Shown here piece by piece: positions 35,396 to 45,447 of a DNA stretch of 64,000 nt. Source of the DNA: Mycolicibacterium sp. BiH015 (GTDB lineage Bacteria > Actinomycetota > Actinomycetes > Mycobacteriales > Mycobacteriaceae). The notes beneath the pieces were generated by a model. The model was not told where the DNA came from and ran no database searches. It worked only from the letters and a program-made list of their open reading frames with translations. The position numbers and the translations under genes were made by a program. Position 1 is the first letter of the stretch. The number at the start of each line of letters is the position of its first letter. The stretch spans positions 124,001 through 188,000 of the forward strand of contig NZ_JAQGCZ010000010.1 in assembly GCF_027706845.1 (NCBI RefSeq). The letters run 5' to 3'.

Positions 35396-36210
35396 CCCTC
35401 CGGCGTGCAGATCGTCAGACCCGCGCCCGTCCGCATATCCAGCTGTGCGCCGTTGACCGAGATCGAGCACGTCACCTCACGCCCGACATTGATGATGCTG
35501 ATGCTCGCCGACGTCTCGCCGGGCTGCGGCAGGGACACCTCCTTGCTCCACGGCAGCATCACGTTGAACTCGGTCTGAAGCAGGCCGCCGGTGTCGACAT
35601 AGGTGATGTTGATCGCGCGTCCGGTGCCCTCGACCGTGTAGACGACGGTGTCGGTGGCGCCGGGGATCGTCGGTTCGGTCGGGGTGGTCGGTGAGCTCGG
35701 CAGTGTCGGAAGCGGGAGTGCCGGCGTCGACGGCCTCGTCGTGGGGGTCCTCGTTGCCGGGGTCCGCGACGTCGTCGTGGGGGAGGGCGTGTAAGACGGT
35801 TCGGGTTGCGACGGCAGCGGCGCCACCACTGTCTGTTGTCGCGAGCTGTTGACGATCACCAGCGCGATCACCAGGCCTATCACCAAGACGACGGCGACGC
35901 CGGCGACGATCCACAGCCAGCGCGGGGACTTCGGCCCCTCCGGGGGCGGTTCGGATCCGAATCCCTGCGGGTGCGGGGGTGGGTACTGGCCCGTGGCGTA
36001 GGGGTCATAGCCGTAGGGCGGATACGCGGGGAGTCGTTCGGTGGGGCGGGGAGCCTGCGGCGGCTGGTAGGGCGAGCCGTACGGCGCCTGGCTGGCGTAC
36101 GCGGGATCGGAGTACCCGGAGTACCCGGGGCCACCGCTGGTTCCCCACTGTTCCTCGCGTGCGCCGAAGCCTGATCGCTCCTCGCGTCCGCGGTTGGGTG
36201 AATCCGTCAT
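35392..36210 (-). CDS. MmpS-like membrane protein with Pro-rich N-terminus (Rv2507-like)
   Basis: A 272-residue protein with a cytoplasmic Pro/Tyr/Gly-rich segment of about 90 residues (YGYDPYATGQYPPP and similar) and one membrane helix (WIVAGVAVVLVIGLVIALVI). A Thr/Pro/Ser-rich external linker (PTTTSRTPATRTPTTRP) follows, then a C-terminal MmpS-type beta domain (VVYTVEGTGRAINITYVDTGG, CSISVNGAQL). It is close to Rv2507 in length (273). MmpS proteins assist MmpL exporters; no mmpL lies nearby, so its partner is unknown. Confidence 0.85.
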   Translation of the reverse strand: MTDSPNRGREERSGFGAREEQWGTSGGPGYSGYSDPAYASQAPYGSPYQPPQAPRPTERLPAYPPYGYDPYATGQYPPPHPQGFGSEPPPEGPKSPRWLWIVAGVAVVLVIGLVIALVIVNSSRQQTVVAPLPSQPEPSYTPSPTTTSRTPATRTPTTRPSTPALPLPTLPSSPTTPTEPTIPGATDTVVYTVEGTGRAINITYVDTGGLLQTEFNVMLPWSKEVSLPQPGETSASISIINVGREVTCSISVNGAQLDMRTGAGLTICTPEG

Positions 36211-36307
36211 GCCCACCTCATGGCTGCAGGGTACCTGTGCAGCCGCTCAGTGCATCCGGACCGGCCCATCCGTCGCCATCGGCGCCGACCGTGCACAATC
36301 GTGAACC

Positions 36308-38170
36308 GTGGCAGAACAGGTCCGCCGGATTTATGGCGCGTCGATGTCTCCTGATGCCACCGCGTTCGCCCATCTCGTCGACGACGGCGGATATCCGAGG
36401 GCGGTGCAGCGGTTTCTGCGAGGCTGGCGCGCGAGCTCGTCGCGCGATGTCGACCTGCCGATCGAAGGCCCCGTCACGCGCGTCATGCATTCGGCGGACG
36501 GCCACTGGTTGGCCTGCCAGGTTGCCCCTGAAGGCGGAACACGCAGCCAGATCTGGGTTGTGACAACGGATCCCGACGACCGCGCGGCGCGCAGGATCGA
36601 TTACTGGCCATCTGGTGTGGAGGGCACCGCCGAGTTGATCGGCTGGGACGGCACCCTGGTCGCAGCGATCCTGACCGGTGAGGATGGCGTCGGCAGTTCG
36701 TGTCTGATCGACCCGTCCGGGGATTCGACGACCGTGCTGGACCGCCGCTCGGGCGGCAGGCTGGTCGACGCGTGGGCCGGCGCCTCACTGGTGCGCGTCG
36801 GCCCGCGTGGCTACCGGGATCTCATCATGTTGCGAGGGCTCACCGAGATCGGCCTGCTGCCGTACGACCCCGGGTCGACGACCGACACCGGTGTCATCCT
36901 CGACGACCACCATCCGCGCCGTCTGCGCTCGGGCCCCGACGGAGAACTCACCGAGCTGTACCACCCGGCCAAGGAATACGGGCTCAACAGCACCGAGGGC
37001 TACGTTCGGGCGCTGATCCGCAGCGAGAACGGTGCCGAGCATGCGCGTCTGCTCGAGGTGACCGTGTCCGCCGAAGGCGTCTCCTACCAGGTCATCGCCG
37101 AACGTCCCGGGTGTGAACTCGACGAATTCACCGTCAGCGACGATCTGTCCACGGTGGCGATGCTGTGGAACCTGCACGGCGCCAGCGAGTTACAGATCCT
37201 CGAGTACGCCGACGGCACCCTGTACGACCCGATCCCGCTGCCGGGGATGGTGGCCAGCGAGCTCAGCATCAGCGCAGGCGGCTCGATGCTGGCGCTGACG
37301 GTCGAGGGTCCGTCGAAACCGCCGACCGTCGAACTCGTGGACCCGAGGGCGAGGGAATGGGAACTCGTCGACCGCGAGCCCAGCAGCGGGCCGCTGTCGG
37401 CCGACCCCACGCTGGAGACCGTCACCGCGCGTGACGGCCTGACGTTCTCGGGCTGGCTGTTTCGCCCGCCCGACGGCGTCGAGACGATCGGCGCGATGCT
37501 GTTCCTGCACGGCGGGCCCGAAGGCCAGGGCCGCCCCGGGTACAACGAGTTCTTCCCTGCGCTGCTGGACGAAGGAATCTGCGTGTTCCTTCCGAACGTG
37601 CGGGGCTCCGGCGGGTTCGGCAGGTCTTTCATGCACGCCGACGACCGTGAGCGCCGCTTTGCGGCCATCGACGATGTCTCGGACGCAGTGCGCTTTCTCG
37701 TCGACAACGGACACGCCCCAGTGGGCAAGGTGGCGTGCTGCGGCTGGTCCTACGGTGGCTATCTCACCCAGGCTGCGCTGGCCTTCCACCCCGAGGACTT
37801 CGCGGCAGGCATCAGCATCTGCGGGATGAGCGACCTGAACACCTGGTACCGCAACACCGAGCCCTGGATCGCGGCCGCCGCCTATCCGAAGTACGGCCAC
37901 CCCGTCAGCGATCAGGATCTCTTGGAGAAGCTGTCACCGCTGCCCCGGGCGCATGCGATCACGGCGCCTCTGCTGCTGGTTCATGGACTGAACGACACCA
38001 ACGTCCCGCCCAGCGAATCGCAGCAGATGTGCGATGCGCTGACCGCGCTGGGGCGAAAGACGCACCTGCTGGCGTTCGAGGACGACGGCCACGAGATCGA
38101 CAAGCGGGAAAACCGGGCGGTGCTGCGAAAAGCGATGTGCGACTGGCTGACGTCCGCATTCACCACTTGA
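36308..38170 (+). CDS. S9 family prolyl oligopeptidase-type peptidase
   Basis: A 620-residue serine peptidase. The N-terminal 380 residues form a beta-propeller; the C-terminal alpha/beta hydrolase domain holds Ser481 in GWSYGGY, Asp563 in GLNDTNVP and His595 in DDGHEID. Start GTG 36308, no signal peptide, so cytosolic. The family cleaves short peptides (prolyl- or acylaminoacyl-peptidase); specificity cannot be set. It is not part of the M. tuberculosis gene order between Rv2507 and Rv2506. Confidence 0.92.
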   Translation: MAEQVRRIYGASMSPDATAFAHLVDDGGYPRAVQRFLRGWRASSSRDVDLPIEGPVTRVMHSADGHWLACQVAPEGGTRSQIWVVTTDPDDRAARRIDYWPSGVEGTAELIGWDGTLVAAILTGEDGVGSSCLIDPSGDSTTVLDRRSGGRLVDAWAGASLVRVGPRGYRDLIMLRGLTEIGLLPYDPGSTTDTGVILDDHHPRRLRSGPDGELTELYHPAKEYGLNSTEGYVRALIRSENGAEHARLLEVTVSAEGVSYQVIAERPGCELDEFTVSDDLSTVAMLWNLHGASELQILEYADGTLYDPIPLPGMVASELSISAGGSMLALTVEGPSKPPTVELVDPRAREWELVDREPSSGPLSADPTLETVTARDGLTFSGWLFRPPDGVETIGAMLFLHGGPEGQGRPGYNEFFPALLDEGICVFLPNVRGSGGFGRSFMHADDRERRFAAIDDVSDAVRFLVDNGHAPVGKVACCGWSYGGYLTQAALAFHPEDFAAGISICGMSDLNTWYRNTEPWIAAAAYPKYGHPVSDQDLLEKLSPLPRAHAITAPLLLVHGLNDTNVPPSESQQMCDALTALGRKTHLLAFEDDGHEIDKRENRAVLRKAMCDWLTSAFTT

Positions 38171-38184
38171 CCTGCCTGCGCCAA

Positions 38185-38210
38185 GGTTTACCTGAATTTT
38201 CAGCGGGGTA
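38185..38210 (+). promoter_or_regulatory. SigF-type promoter
   Basis: GGTTT (38185-38189) and GGGTA (38206-38210) are separated by exactly 16 bp, matching the mycobacterial SigF consensus GGTTT-N15-17-GGGTA. It lies 50 bp upstream of the first of two small membrane-protein genes. Confidence 0.75.
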
Positions 38211-38259
38211 AAACTTCCTCGCGCGCCACTACGGAGCGCGCAGACGGAGGTGGCACGGC

Positions 38260-38463
38260 ATGCGAGGAATTCTCGGCGTCATTGTGCTCGTCTGGTTGTT
38301 GATCGGTGTCTTTGCCGCCTATCAACGTGACTACTTCACCGGTGGCGAAGCCAATTGCGCCACAGCGGGAAGCATCGCGCTGACCGTCGTGGCGGGCCCG
38401 CTGAACTACGCGGGAGTCAATCCGAAGGTCACGGATTGCGATGTCCCACAACCCAGTCAGTAA
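38260..38463 (+). CDS. Small membrane protein (67 aa)
   Basis: A 67-residue protein with an N-terminal hydrophobic helix (LGVIVLVWLLIGVFAAY) and a short external part containing two cysteines (EANCATAG, TDCDVPQ) that could pair outside the cell. Strong GGAGG at 38246. Directly behind a SigF-type promoter, so stress or stationary-phase expression is expected. Function unknown; similar small proteins recur in mycobacteria. Confidence 0.85.
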   Translation: MRGILGVIVLVWLLIGVFAAYQRDYFTGGEANCATAGSIALTVVAGPLNYAGVNPKVTDCDVPQPSQ

Positions 38464-38496
38464 CTCTTCATCTGGTCGTCGCGGAACGGAGTGGAA

Positions 38497-38652
38497 ATGA
38501 TCGTCTTCGGAGCAATCCTTCTCATCCTGGGTCTCATCTTGAACACGGCGATCTTGACCTACATCGGCGTCGTGCTCCTGGTGATCGGTGCTGTGTTCTG
38601 GATTCTCGGATCCGTCGGCCGCCCGGTCGGCGGTAGGAGGGCTTGGTACTAG
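38497..38652 (+). CDS. DUF6131-like hydrophobic mini-protein (51 aa)
   Basis: ATG 38497 to TAG 38652, 51 residues: two closely packed hydrophobic segments (MIVFGAILLILGLILN and IGVVLLVIGAVFWILG) and a basic tail GRPVGGRRAWY. This architecture and ending match the DUF6131 family of tiny actinobacterial membrane proteins. GGAACGGAGTGG upstream supplies a ribosome site. It follows the 67-aa gene by 33 bp and should share its SigF promoter. Confidence 0.8.
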   Translation: MIVFGAILLILGLILNTAILTYIGVVLLVIGAVFWILGSVGRPVGGRRAWY

Positions 38653-39335
38653 CCCGCTCGATCCTCACGTTTTCTACCGGGACTGGCCGAGGTCAGCGCC
38701 GCGACCGTCATCGCTCGCAGGACGGACCGCGAGCTGGTCTCGGCCGTTCTCGTGGTCCCGGGTTTCATGCTGTGGGCGGTCGAGTTCAGCAGGCCGAATG
38801 TTCCGTGGGCCATCAGGCGGGCGTCGGCTTCGGTGAGCTCAGTGTCGCGACGACGCAGGACTTGCACCCAGATCTCGACGTACTGCCGCTGCTTGCGCCG
38901 CACCTGACGCTTCGCCGCCGCGGGTAGGTTGCCCAGGTCTCGGTCCTGGATCCGAATCAGATCGGACTCGCCGAGCGCAAAGTCGAGATGAAAGTCGATG
39001 AGGGCGGCCAAAGCGGGGTATGCATCCTCGGTTTCACTCGCCACCTCGGTGGCGCCGGCGAGCAGCCTGGTGCTGATGCCCACAAGAAGCTCGACCAGCA
39101 GCGCCTCCTTGTTGGGGAAGTGCCGGTAGATGGCGGGGCCGCTGATCCCGGCGGCCGCCCCGATGTCCTCGAGTCGGACGGCGAGGTAGCCGTGTTCGGC
39201 GAAGAGTCGCTCCGCGGCGGCGACCAGTTGGCCGCGTCGGTCGGATTTGGCCTTGCGGCGCGGCGAGGCGGGTGTCGGCTGGGCCGACGATCGGGCGGCT
39301 GTCGGCTGGGCCGACGATCGGGCTGGGGTCGTCAT
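38649..39335 (-). CDS. bkaR: TetR family repressor BkaR
   Basis: A 228-residue TetR regulator, the positional equivalent of Rv2506 (BkaR), known to repress branched-chain keto acid genes. HTH residues about 35-80: QLVAAAERLFAEHGYLAVRL, IGAAAGISGPAIYRHFPNKE. The N-terminal 25 residues hold a nine-residue duplication (SSAQPT repeated) from a 27-bp tandem repeat. GGAGG lies 8 bp before the ATG. Its last four bases overlap the DUF6131-like gene end. It probably binds the two operators in the divergent spacer. Confidence 0.92.
   Translation of the reverse strand: MTTPARSSAQPTAARSSAQPTPASPRRKAKSDRRGQLVAAAERLFAEHGYLAVRLEDIGAAAGISGPAIYRHFPNKEALLVELLVGISTRLLAGATEVASETEDAYPALAALIDFHLDFALGESDLIRIQDRDLGNLPAAAKRQVRRKQRQYVEIWVQVLRRRDTELTEADARLMAHGTFGLLNSTAHSMKPGTTRTAETSSRSVLRAMTVAALTSASPGRKREDRAG
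39274..39327 (-). repeat. 27-bp in-frame tandem duplication in bkaR
   Basis: Units 39274-39300 and 39301-39327 are identical over their first 23 bases. They encode SSAQPTxxx twice in the disordered N-terminus ahead of the HTH. The high identity suggests a recent slippage event. Confidence 0.75.
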
Positions 39336-39369
39336 GAGCTAAACCTCCGGCCGCTGGTGGACAGCATCA

Positions 39370-39411
39370 GTTAATGATGATTAACATACCATTCGGTTAG
39401 TCACCATTAAC
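39370..39411. promoter_or_regulatory. Two tandem BkaR-type operators
   Basis: GTTAATGATGATTAAC (39370-39385) and GTTAGTCACCATTAAC (39396-39411) follow the consensus GTTARTN4ATTAAC with centres 26 bp apart. They fill the AT-rich bkaR/accD1 spacer, directly before the accD1 ribosome site, an ideal position for repressing both genes. Confidence 0.8.
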
Positions 39412-39428
39412 TAAAGGTGGTTTCGGCG

Positions 39429-40979
39429 ATGCCAGCGCGGACATCTCATCGCGACGATCACGTCGCGTTGGTCGAACAGTTGCGGGCCAAGCTCGCCGCG
39501 GCCGCGCTGGGCGGGCCCGAACGGGCCCGTGAGCGGCATGTCAGCAGAGGCAAGCTGTTACCGCGCGACCGTGTCGACGGGCTGCTCGACCCGGGGAGTC
39601 CGTTCCTGGAACTGGCTGCGCTGGCCGCCGACGGCATGTACGACGACGAGTGCCCCGGTGCGGGAATGATCGCCGGCATCGGGCGGGTCTCCGGCCGCGA
39701 GTGCATGATCGTCGCCAACGACGCGACGGTGAAGGGCGGCACCTACTACCCGATCACCGTGAAGAAGCATCTGCGCGCCCAGGAGGTCGCGCTGCAGAAC
39801 CGGCTTCCGTGCGTGTATCTGGTCGACTCGGGCGGTGCGTTCCTGCCCCGCCAAGACGAGGTGTTCCCCGACCGGGACCACTTCGGGCGCATCTTCTACA
39901 ACCAGGCGACCATGAGCGCCAAGGGAATTGCGCAGATCGCCGCCGTCCTCGGATCCTGCACCGCGGGCGGGGCGTACGTCCCGGCGATGAGCGACGAGGC
40001 CGTGATCGTGCGCAACCAGGGCACGATCTTCCTCGGCGGCCCGCCGCTGGTGAAAGCGGCCACGGGTGAGGTTGTCACCGCCGAGGAACTCGGGGGCGGC
40101 GACCTGCACTCGAAGGTCTCCGGTGTGACCGACCACCTTGCCTACGACGACCGGGACGCCCTACGAATCGTCCGCCGGATCGTCAGCACGTTGGCGCCCA
40201 AAGCGGCGGCACCGTGGGACGTCGCGCCGGTCGTCGATCCGGTCGCCGATCAGTCCGAGCTTTACGACGTCGTCCCCGTCGACCCCCGGGTGCCCTACGA
40301 CGTTCACGAGGTGATCACCCGCATCGTCGATGGTGGCGAGTTCGCCGAATTCAAAGCCGAATACGGGACGACGCTCGTCACCGGATTCGCGCGCATCCAC
40401 GGACATCCGGTCGGGATCGTCGCCAACAACGGCGTGCTGTTCGGTGAGTCTGCCGTCAAGGGCGCCCACTTCATCGAGCTGTGCGATAAGCGCAACACCC
40501 CACTTCTGTTCCTGCAGAACATCTCCGGGTTCATGGTCGGCCGCGACTACGAGGCGGGCGGTATCGCCAAGCACGGAGCGAAAATGGTCACCGCGGTCGC
40601 CTGTGCGCGGGTGCCGAAGCTTACCGTGGTGATCGGCGGGTCCTACGGCGCCGGGAACTATTCGATGTGCGGCCGGGCCTATTCGCCGCGGTTCCTGTGG
40701 ATGTGGCCGAACGCCAGGATCTCGGTGATGGGTGGCGAGCAGGCCGCGTCCGTGCTGGCCACCGTACGGGGGGACATGTCGCCAGAGGAGGAAGAGGGGT
40801 TCAAGGCGCCGATCCGTGCGCAGTACGAGGACCAGGGCAACCCGTACTACTCCACCGCCCGGCTGTGGGACGACGGGGTCATCGATCCCGCTGATACCAG
40901 AGCCGTTGTCGGATTGGCACTTTCGGTGGCAGGTCAGGCTCCGTTGGAGCCGGTGTCCTACGGCGTCTTCAGGATGTGA
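39429..40979 (+). CDS. accD1: Acyl-CoA carboxylase carboxyltransferase subunit AccD1
   Basis: A 516-residue beta subunit. With AccA1 it forms 3-methylcrotonyl-CoA carboxylase of leucine breakdown in M. tuberculosis. The two crotonase-like halves are seen: acyl-CoA region GSCTAGGAYVPAMSD with GGPPLVKAATGE, then biotin region LFLQNISGFMVGRDYEAGGIAKHGAKM and GGSYGAGNYSMCGRAY. Start ATG 39429 with AAGGTGG upstream; GTG 39417 is an alternative. First gene of the operon, behind the BkaR operators. Confidence 0.95.
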   Translation: MPARTSHRDDHVALVEQLRAKLAAAALGGPERARERHVSRGKLLPRDRVDGLLDPGSPFLELAALAADGMYDDECPGAGMIAGIGRVSGRECMIVANDATVKGGTYYPITVKKHLRAQEVALQNRLPCVYLVDSGGAFLPRQDEVFPDRDHFGRIFYNQATMSAKGIAQIAAVLGSCTAGGAYVPAMSDEAVIVRNQGTIFLGGPPLVKAATGEVVTAEELGGGDLHSKVSGVTDHLAYDDRDALRIVRRIVSTLAPKAAAPWDVAPVVDPVADQSELYDVVPVDPRVPYDVHEVITRIVDGGEFAEFKAEYGTTLVTGFARIHGHPVGIVANNGVLFGESAVKGAHFIELCDKRNTPLLFLQNISGFMVGRDYEAGGIAKHGAKMVTAVACARVPKLTVVIGGSYGAGNYSMCGRAYSPRFLWMWPNARISVMGGEQAASVLATVRGDMSPEEEEGFKAPIRAQYEDQGNPYYSTARLWDDGVIDPADTRAVVGLALSVAGQAPLEPVSYGVFRM

Positions 40980-40981
40980 CG

Positions 40982-42960
<1,979 letters not shown>

Positions 42961-42964
<4 letters not shown>

Positions 42965-42999
42965 GCAGTACAGCGAGAAGCGGAGCGGATCGCGCATGA
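42961..42999 (+). other. 12-codon minicistron linking accA1 and fadE19
   Basis: ATG 42961 overlaps the accA1 stop as ATGA, and its own stop TGA 42997-42999 overlaps the fadE19 ATG as ATGA. It encodes MSSTARSGADRA. It may only be a re-initiation bridge between the two genes, or chance. Confidence 0.3.
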
Positions 43000-44156
43000 G
43001 TGATTTTCTCGCGACGGGCACCCTGCCCGACCACTACGAACAGCTGGCCAAGACCGTGCGCGACTTCGCCCAGAGCGTCGTCGCCCCCGTCGCGGCCAAA
43101 CACGACGAAGAGCACTCCTTCCCGTACGAGGTCGTGTCGGGAATGGCCGACATGGGCTTGTTCGGGCTGCCGTTCCCCGAGGAGTACGGCGGCATGGGCG
43201 GCGACTACTTCGCCCTGTGCCTGGCGCTGGAGGAGCTCGGCAAGGTCGACCAGAGCGTGGCGATCACACTGGAGGCCGGAGTGTCGCTGGGTGCCATGCC
43301 GGTGTACCGATTCGGCACCGAGGAGCAGAAGCAGGAGTGGCTGCCGGAGTTGGCCTCCGGCAAGGCCCTCGGCGCCTTCGGACTGACCGAGGCCGGCGGC
43401 GGCAGCGATGCCGGGGCGACGAGGACCACCGCACGCCTCGACGACGGCCACTGGGTGATCAACGGCAGCAAGCAGTTCATTACGAACTCGGGCACCGACA
43501 TCACCAAGCTCGTCACCGTCACTGCCGTCACGGGAGAGAACGACGGCAAGAAGGAGATCTCGTCGATCCTGGTGCCCGTTCCCACCCAGGGATTCACCGC
43601 GGAGCCCGCGTACAACAAGGTCGGCTGGAACGCCTCGGACACCCATCCGCTCAGCTTCGACGATGTCCGCGTGCCGCAGGAGAACCTGCTCGGCCAGCGT
43701 GGACGCGGCTACGCGAACTTCCTGCGCATTCTCGACGAGGGCCGCATCGCGATCGCCGCGTTGTCGGTCGGCGCGGCGCAGGGTTGCGTGGACGAGAGCG
43801 TCAAGTACTCCAAGGAGCGCGAGGCGTTTGGCCGTCCGATCGGCAGCAACCAGGCCATCGCCTTCAAGATCGCGCGGATGGAGGCCAGGTCCCACGTCGC
43901 CCGCGCCGCGTACTACGATGCCGCCGCACTCATGTTGTCCGGCAAGCCTTTCAAGAAGCAGGCGGCGATCGCCAAGCTGGTGGCCAGTGAGGCGGCGATG
44001 GACAACGCCCGCGACGCCACGCAGATCTTCGGCGGCTACGGCTTCATGAACGAGTATGCGGTGGCGCGACACTACCGCGACAGCAAGATCCTCGAAATCG
44101 GCGAGGGCACAACGGAAGTGCAGCTGATGCTGATCGGGCGGGAGCTGGGCCTGTAA
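42996..44156 (+). CDS. fadE19: Acyl-CoA dehydrogenase FadE19 (isovaleryl-CoA type)
   Basis: A 386-residue FAD enzyme. GAFGLTEAGGGSDAG and WVINGSKQFITNSG form the FAD/substrate signature; RILDEGRIAIAALSVG, REAFGRPIGSNQAIAFKIA and the C-terminal IFGGYGFMNEYAVARHYRDSKILEIGEGTTEVQ complete the family pattern. In this operon it should oxidise isovaleryl-CoA (or 2-methylbutyryl-CoA) ahead of AccA1-AccD1. GGAG precedes the ATG. Confidence 0.95.
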   Translation: MSDFLATGTLPDHYEQLAKTVRDFAQSVVAPVAAKHDEEHSFPYEVVSGMADMGLFGLPFPEEYGGMGGDYFALCLALEELGKVDQSVAITLEAGVSLGAMPVYRFGTEEQKQEWLPELASGKALGAFGLTEAGGGSDAGATRTTARLDDGHWVINGSKQFITNSGTDITKLVTVTAVTGENDGKKEISSILVPVPTQGFTAEPAYNKVGWNASDTHPLSFDDVRVPQENLLGQRGRGYANFLRILDEGRIAIAALSVGAAQGCVDESVKYSKEREAFGRPIGSNQAIAFKIARMEARSHVARAAYYDAAALMLSGKPFKKQAAIAKLVASEAAMDNARDATQIFGGYGFMNEYAVARHYRDSKILEIGEGTTEVQLMLIGRELGL

Positions 44157-44647
44157 TGAGCGAGAAGAAGGTCATCACCCAGCGGGGGCTGTGGTTCGAG
44201 GAGTTCGAAACCGGTGTGCTCTACCAGCACCGGCCCGGCCGCACCATCACCGAGGCCGACAACGTGCTGTTCACCACGCTGACCATGAACACCCAGGCGC
44301 TGCACCTCGATGCGGCGTTCTCCGATGCGCTGCCGCCGTTCCACCAGCGGCTGGTGAACTCGATGTTCACGCTGTCCACGCTGGTCGGCCTGTCGGTCGC
44401 CCAGCTCACGCAGGGCACTATCGTGGGCAACCTCGGCTTCGGCGAGGTCGCCTTCCCCAAGCCGCTGTTCCACGGTGACACGCTCTACGCCGAGACCGAG
44501 GTGACCGACAAGCGCGAATCCAAGAGTCGGCCGGGTGAGGGGATCGTCACGTTCAGCCACGTCGGCCGCAACCAGCACGGCGACATCGTGGCCATGGCAT
44601 CGCGAAAGACGATGGTGCGCAAGCGACCCGAAGGAGATGCCGGGTGA
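44156..44647 (+). CDS. MaoC-like (R)-specific enoyl-CoA hydratase (Rv2499c-like)
   Basis: A 163-residue hot-dog protein beginning about 15 residues before EEFETGVLYQHRPGRTITEADNV, the MaoC N-terminal motif. It has NTQALHLD, with the catalytic Asp/His region, and LGFGEVAFPKPLFHGDTLYAETEV. In M. tuberculosis the equivalent sits beside CitE and hydrates branched or itaconyl-type enoyl-CoA. Start ATG overlaps the fadE19 stop (TAATG), so it is translationally coupled. Confidence 0.9.
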   Translation: MSEKKVITQRGLWFEEFETGVLYQHRPGRTITEADNVLFTTLTMNTQALHLDAAFSDALPPFHQRLVNSMFTLSTLVGLSVAQLTQGTIVGNLGFGEVAFPKPLFHGDTLYAETEVTDKRESKSRPGEGIVTFSHVGRNQHGDIVAMASRKTMVRKRPEGDAG

Positions 44648-45447
44648 GCCTGGCAGCCGGGACCGCGTGGCTGTTCTGCCCGGCCGATCGTCCGGAGCGA
44701 TATCACAAGGCCGCGGCCACCGCCGACATCGTGATTCTCGATCTCGAGGACGGCGTCGCGGCCAACGATCGTCCCGCGGCACGTCAGGCGCTGGTCGACG
44801 CGCCACTGGACCCCGACCGCACGGTGGTGCGGGTCAATCCGTCCGGGACGTCGGACCATGACCTCGACCTCGACGCTGTCGCCAAGACGCCCTACACCAC
44901 CGTCATGCTCGCCAAGTCCGAGACTGCCGAGCAGGTCACCGCGCTGGCCCCGCTGAACGTCTTCGTGCTCATCGAGACGCCCCTGGCCGCGCTCAATGTG
45001 GTCGAGCTCGCACGCGCCGACAACACGTACGCGCTCATGTGGGGCGCCGAAGACCTGTTCGCGGTGCTCGGCGGCACGGCGAACCGGTATCCGGACGGCT
45101 CCTATCGCGAAGTCGCGCGGCACGTCCGGTCGCAGACTCTGCTGGCCGCAAAAGCCTACGGCCGGTTGGCCTTCGACTCGGTGTTCCTCGACATCAAGAA
45201 CCTCGACGGACTGCGAGCAGAGGTCGACGACGCGGTCGCCGTCGGATTCGACGGCAAAATCGCGATCCACCCGACCCAGATCGCCGTCATCCGCGAGGGA
45301 TACGCTCCGACCGACGAGGAAGCGGACTGGGCGCGACGTGTCCTGGCCGCGGCCCGTGACGAGCGCGGGGTTTTCCAGTTCGAAGGTCAGATGGTGGACA
45401 TGCCGGTGCTTCGGCGCGCCGAGCGGATCGTCGCGCTGGCGCCGTAG
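44644..45447 (+). CDS. citE: CitE-like beta-hydroxyacyl-CoA lyase (Rv2498c-like)
   Basis: A 267-residue TIM-barrel lyase of the HpcH/HpaI-CitE family. Arg in PADRPERY, metal ligands in ILDLEDGVA and VLIETPLAAL with LMWGAEDLFAVLGG, and a C-terminal lid. Without CitD/CitF it is not a citrate lyase subunit. Rv2498c cleaves citramalyl-CoA and related CoA esters, tying itaconate and leucine degradation together. GTG 44644 overlaps the MaoC stop. Last gene of the operon. Confidence 0.93.
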   Translation: MSLAAGTAWLFCPADRPERYHKAAATADIVILDLEDGVAANDRPAARQALVDAPLDPDRTVVRVNPSGTSDHDLDLDAVAKTPYTTVMLAKSETAEQVTALAPLNVFVLIETPLAALNVVELARADNTYALMWGAEDLFAVLGGTANRYPDGSYREVARHVRSQTLLAAKAYGRLAFDSVFLDIKNLDGLRAEVDDAVAVGFDGKIAIHPTQIAVIREGYAPTDEEADWARRVLAAARDERGVFQFEGQMVDMPVLRRAERIVALAP

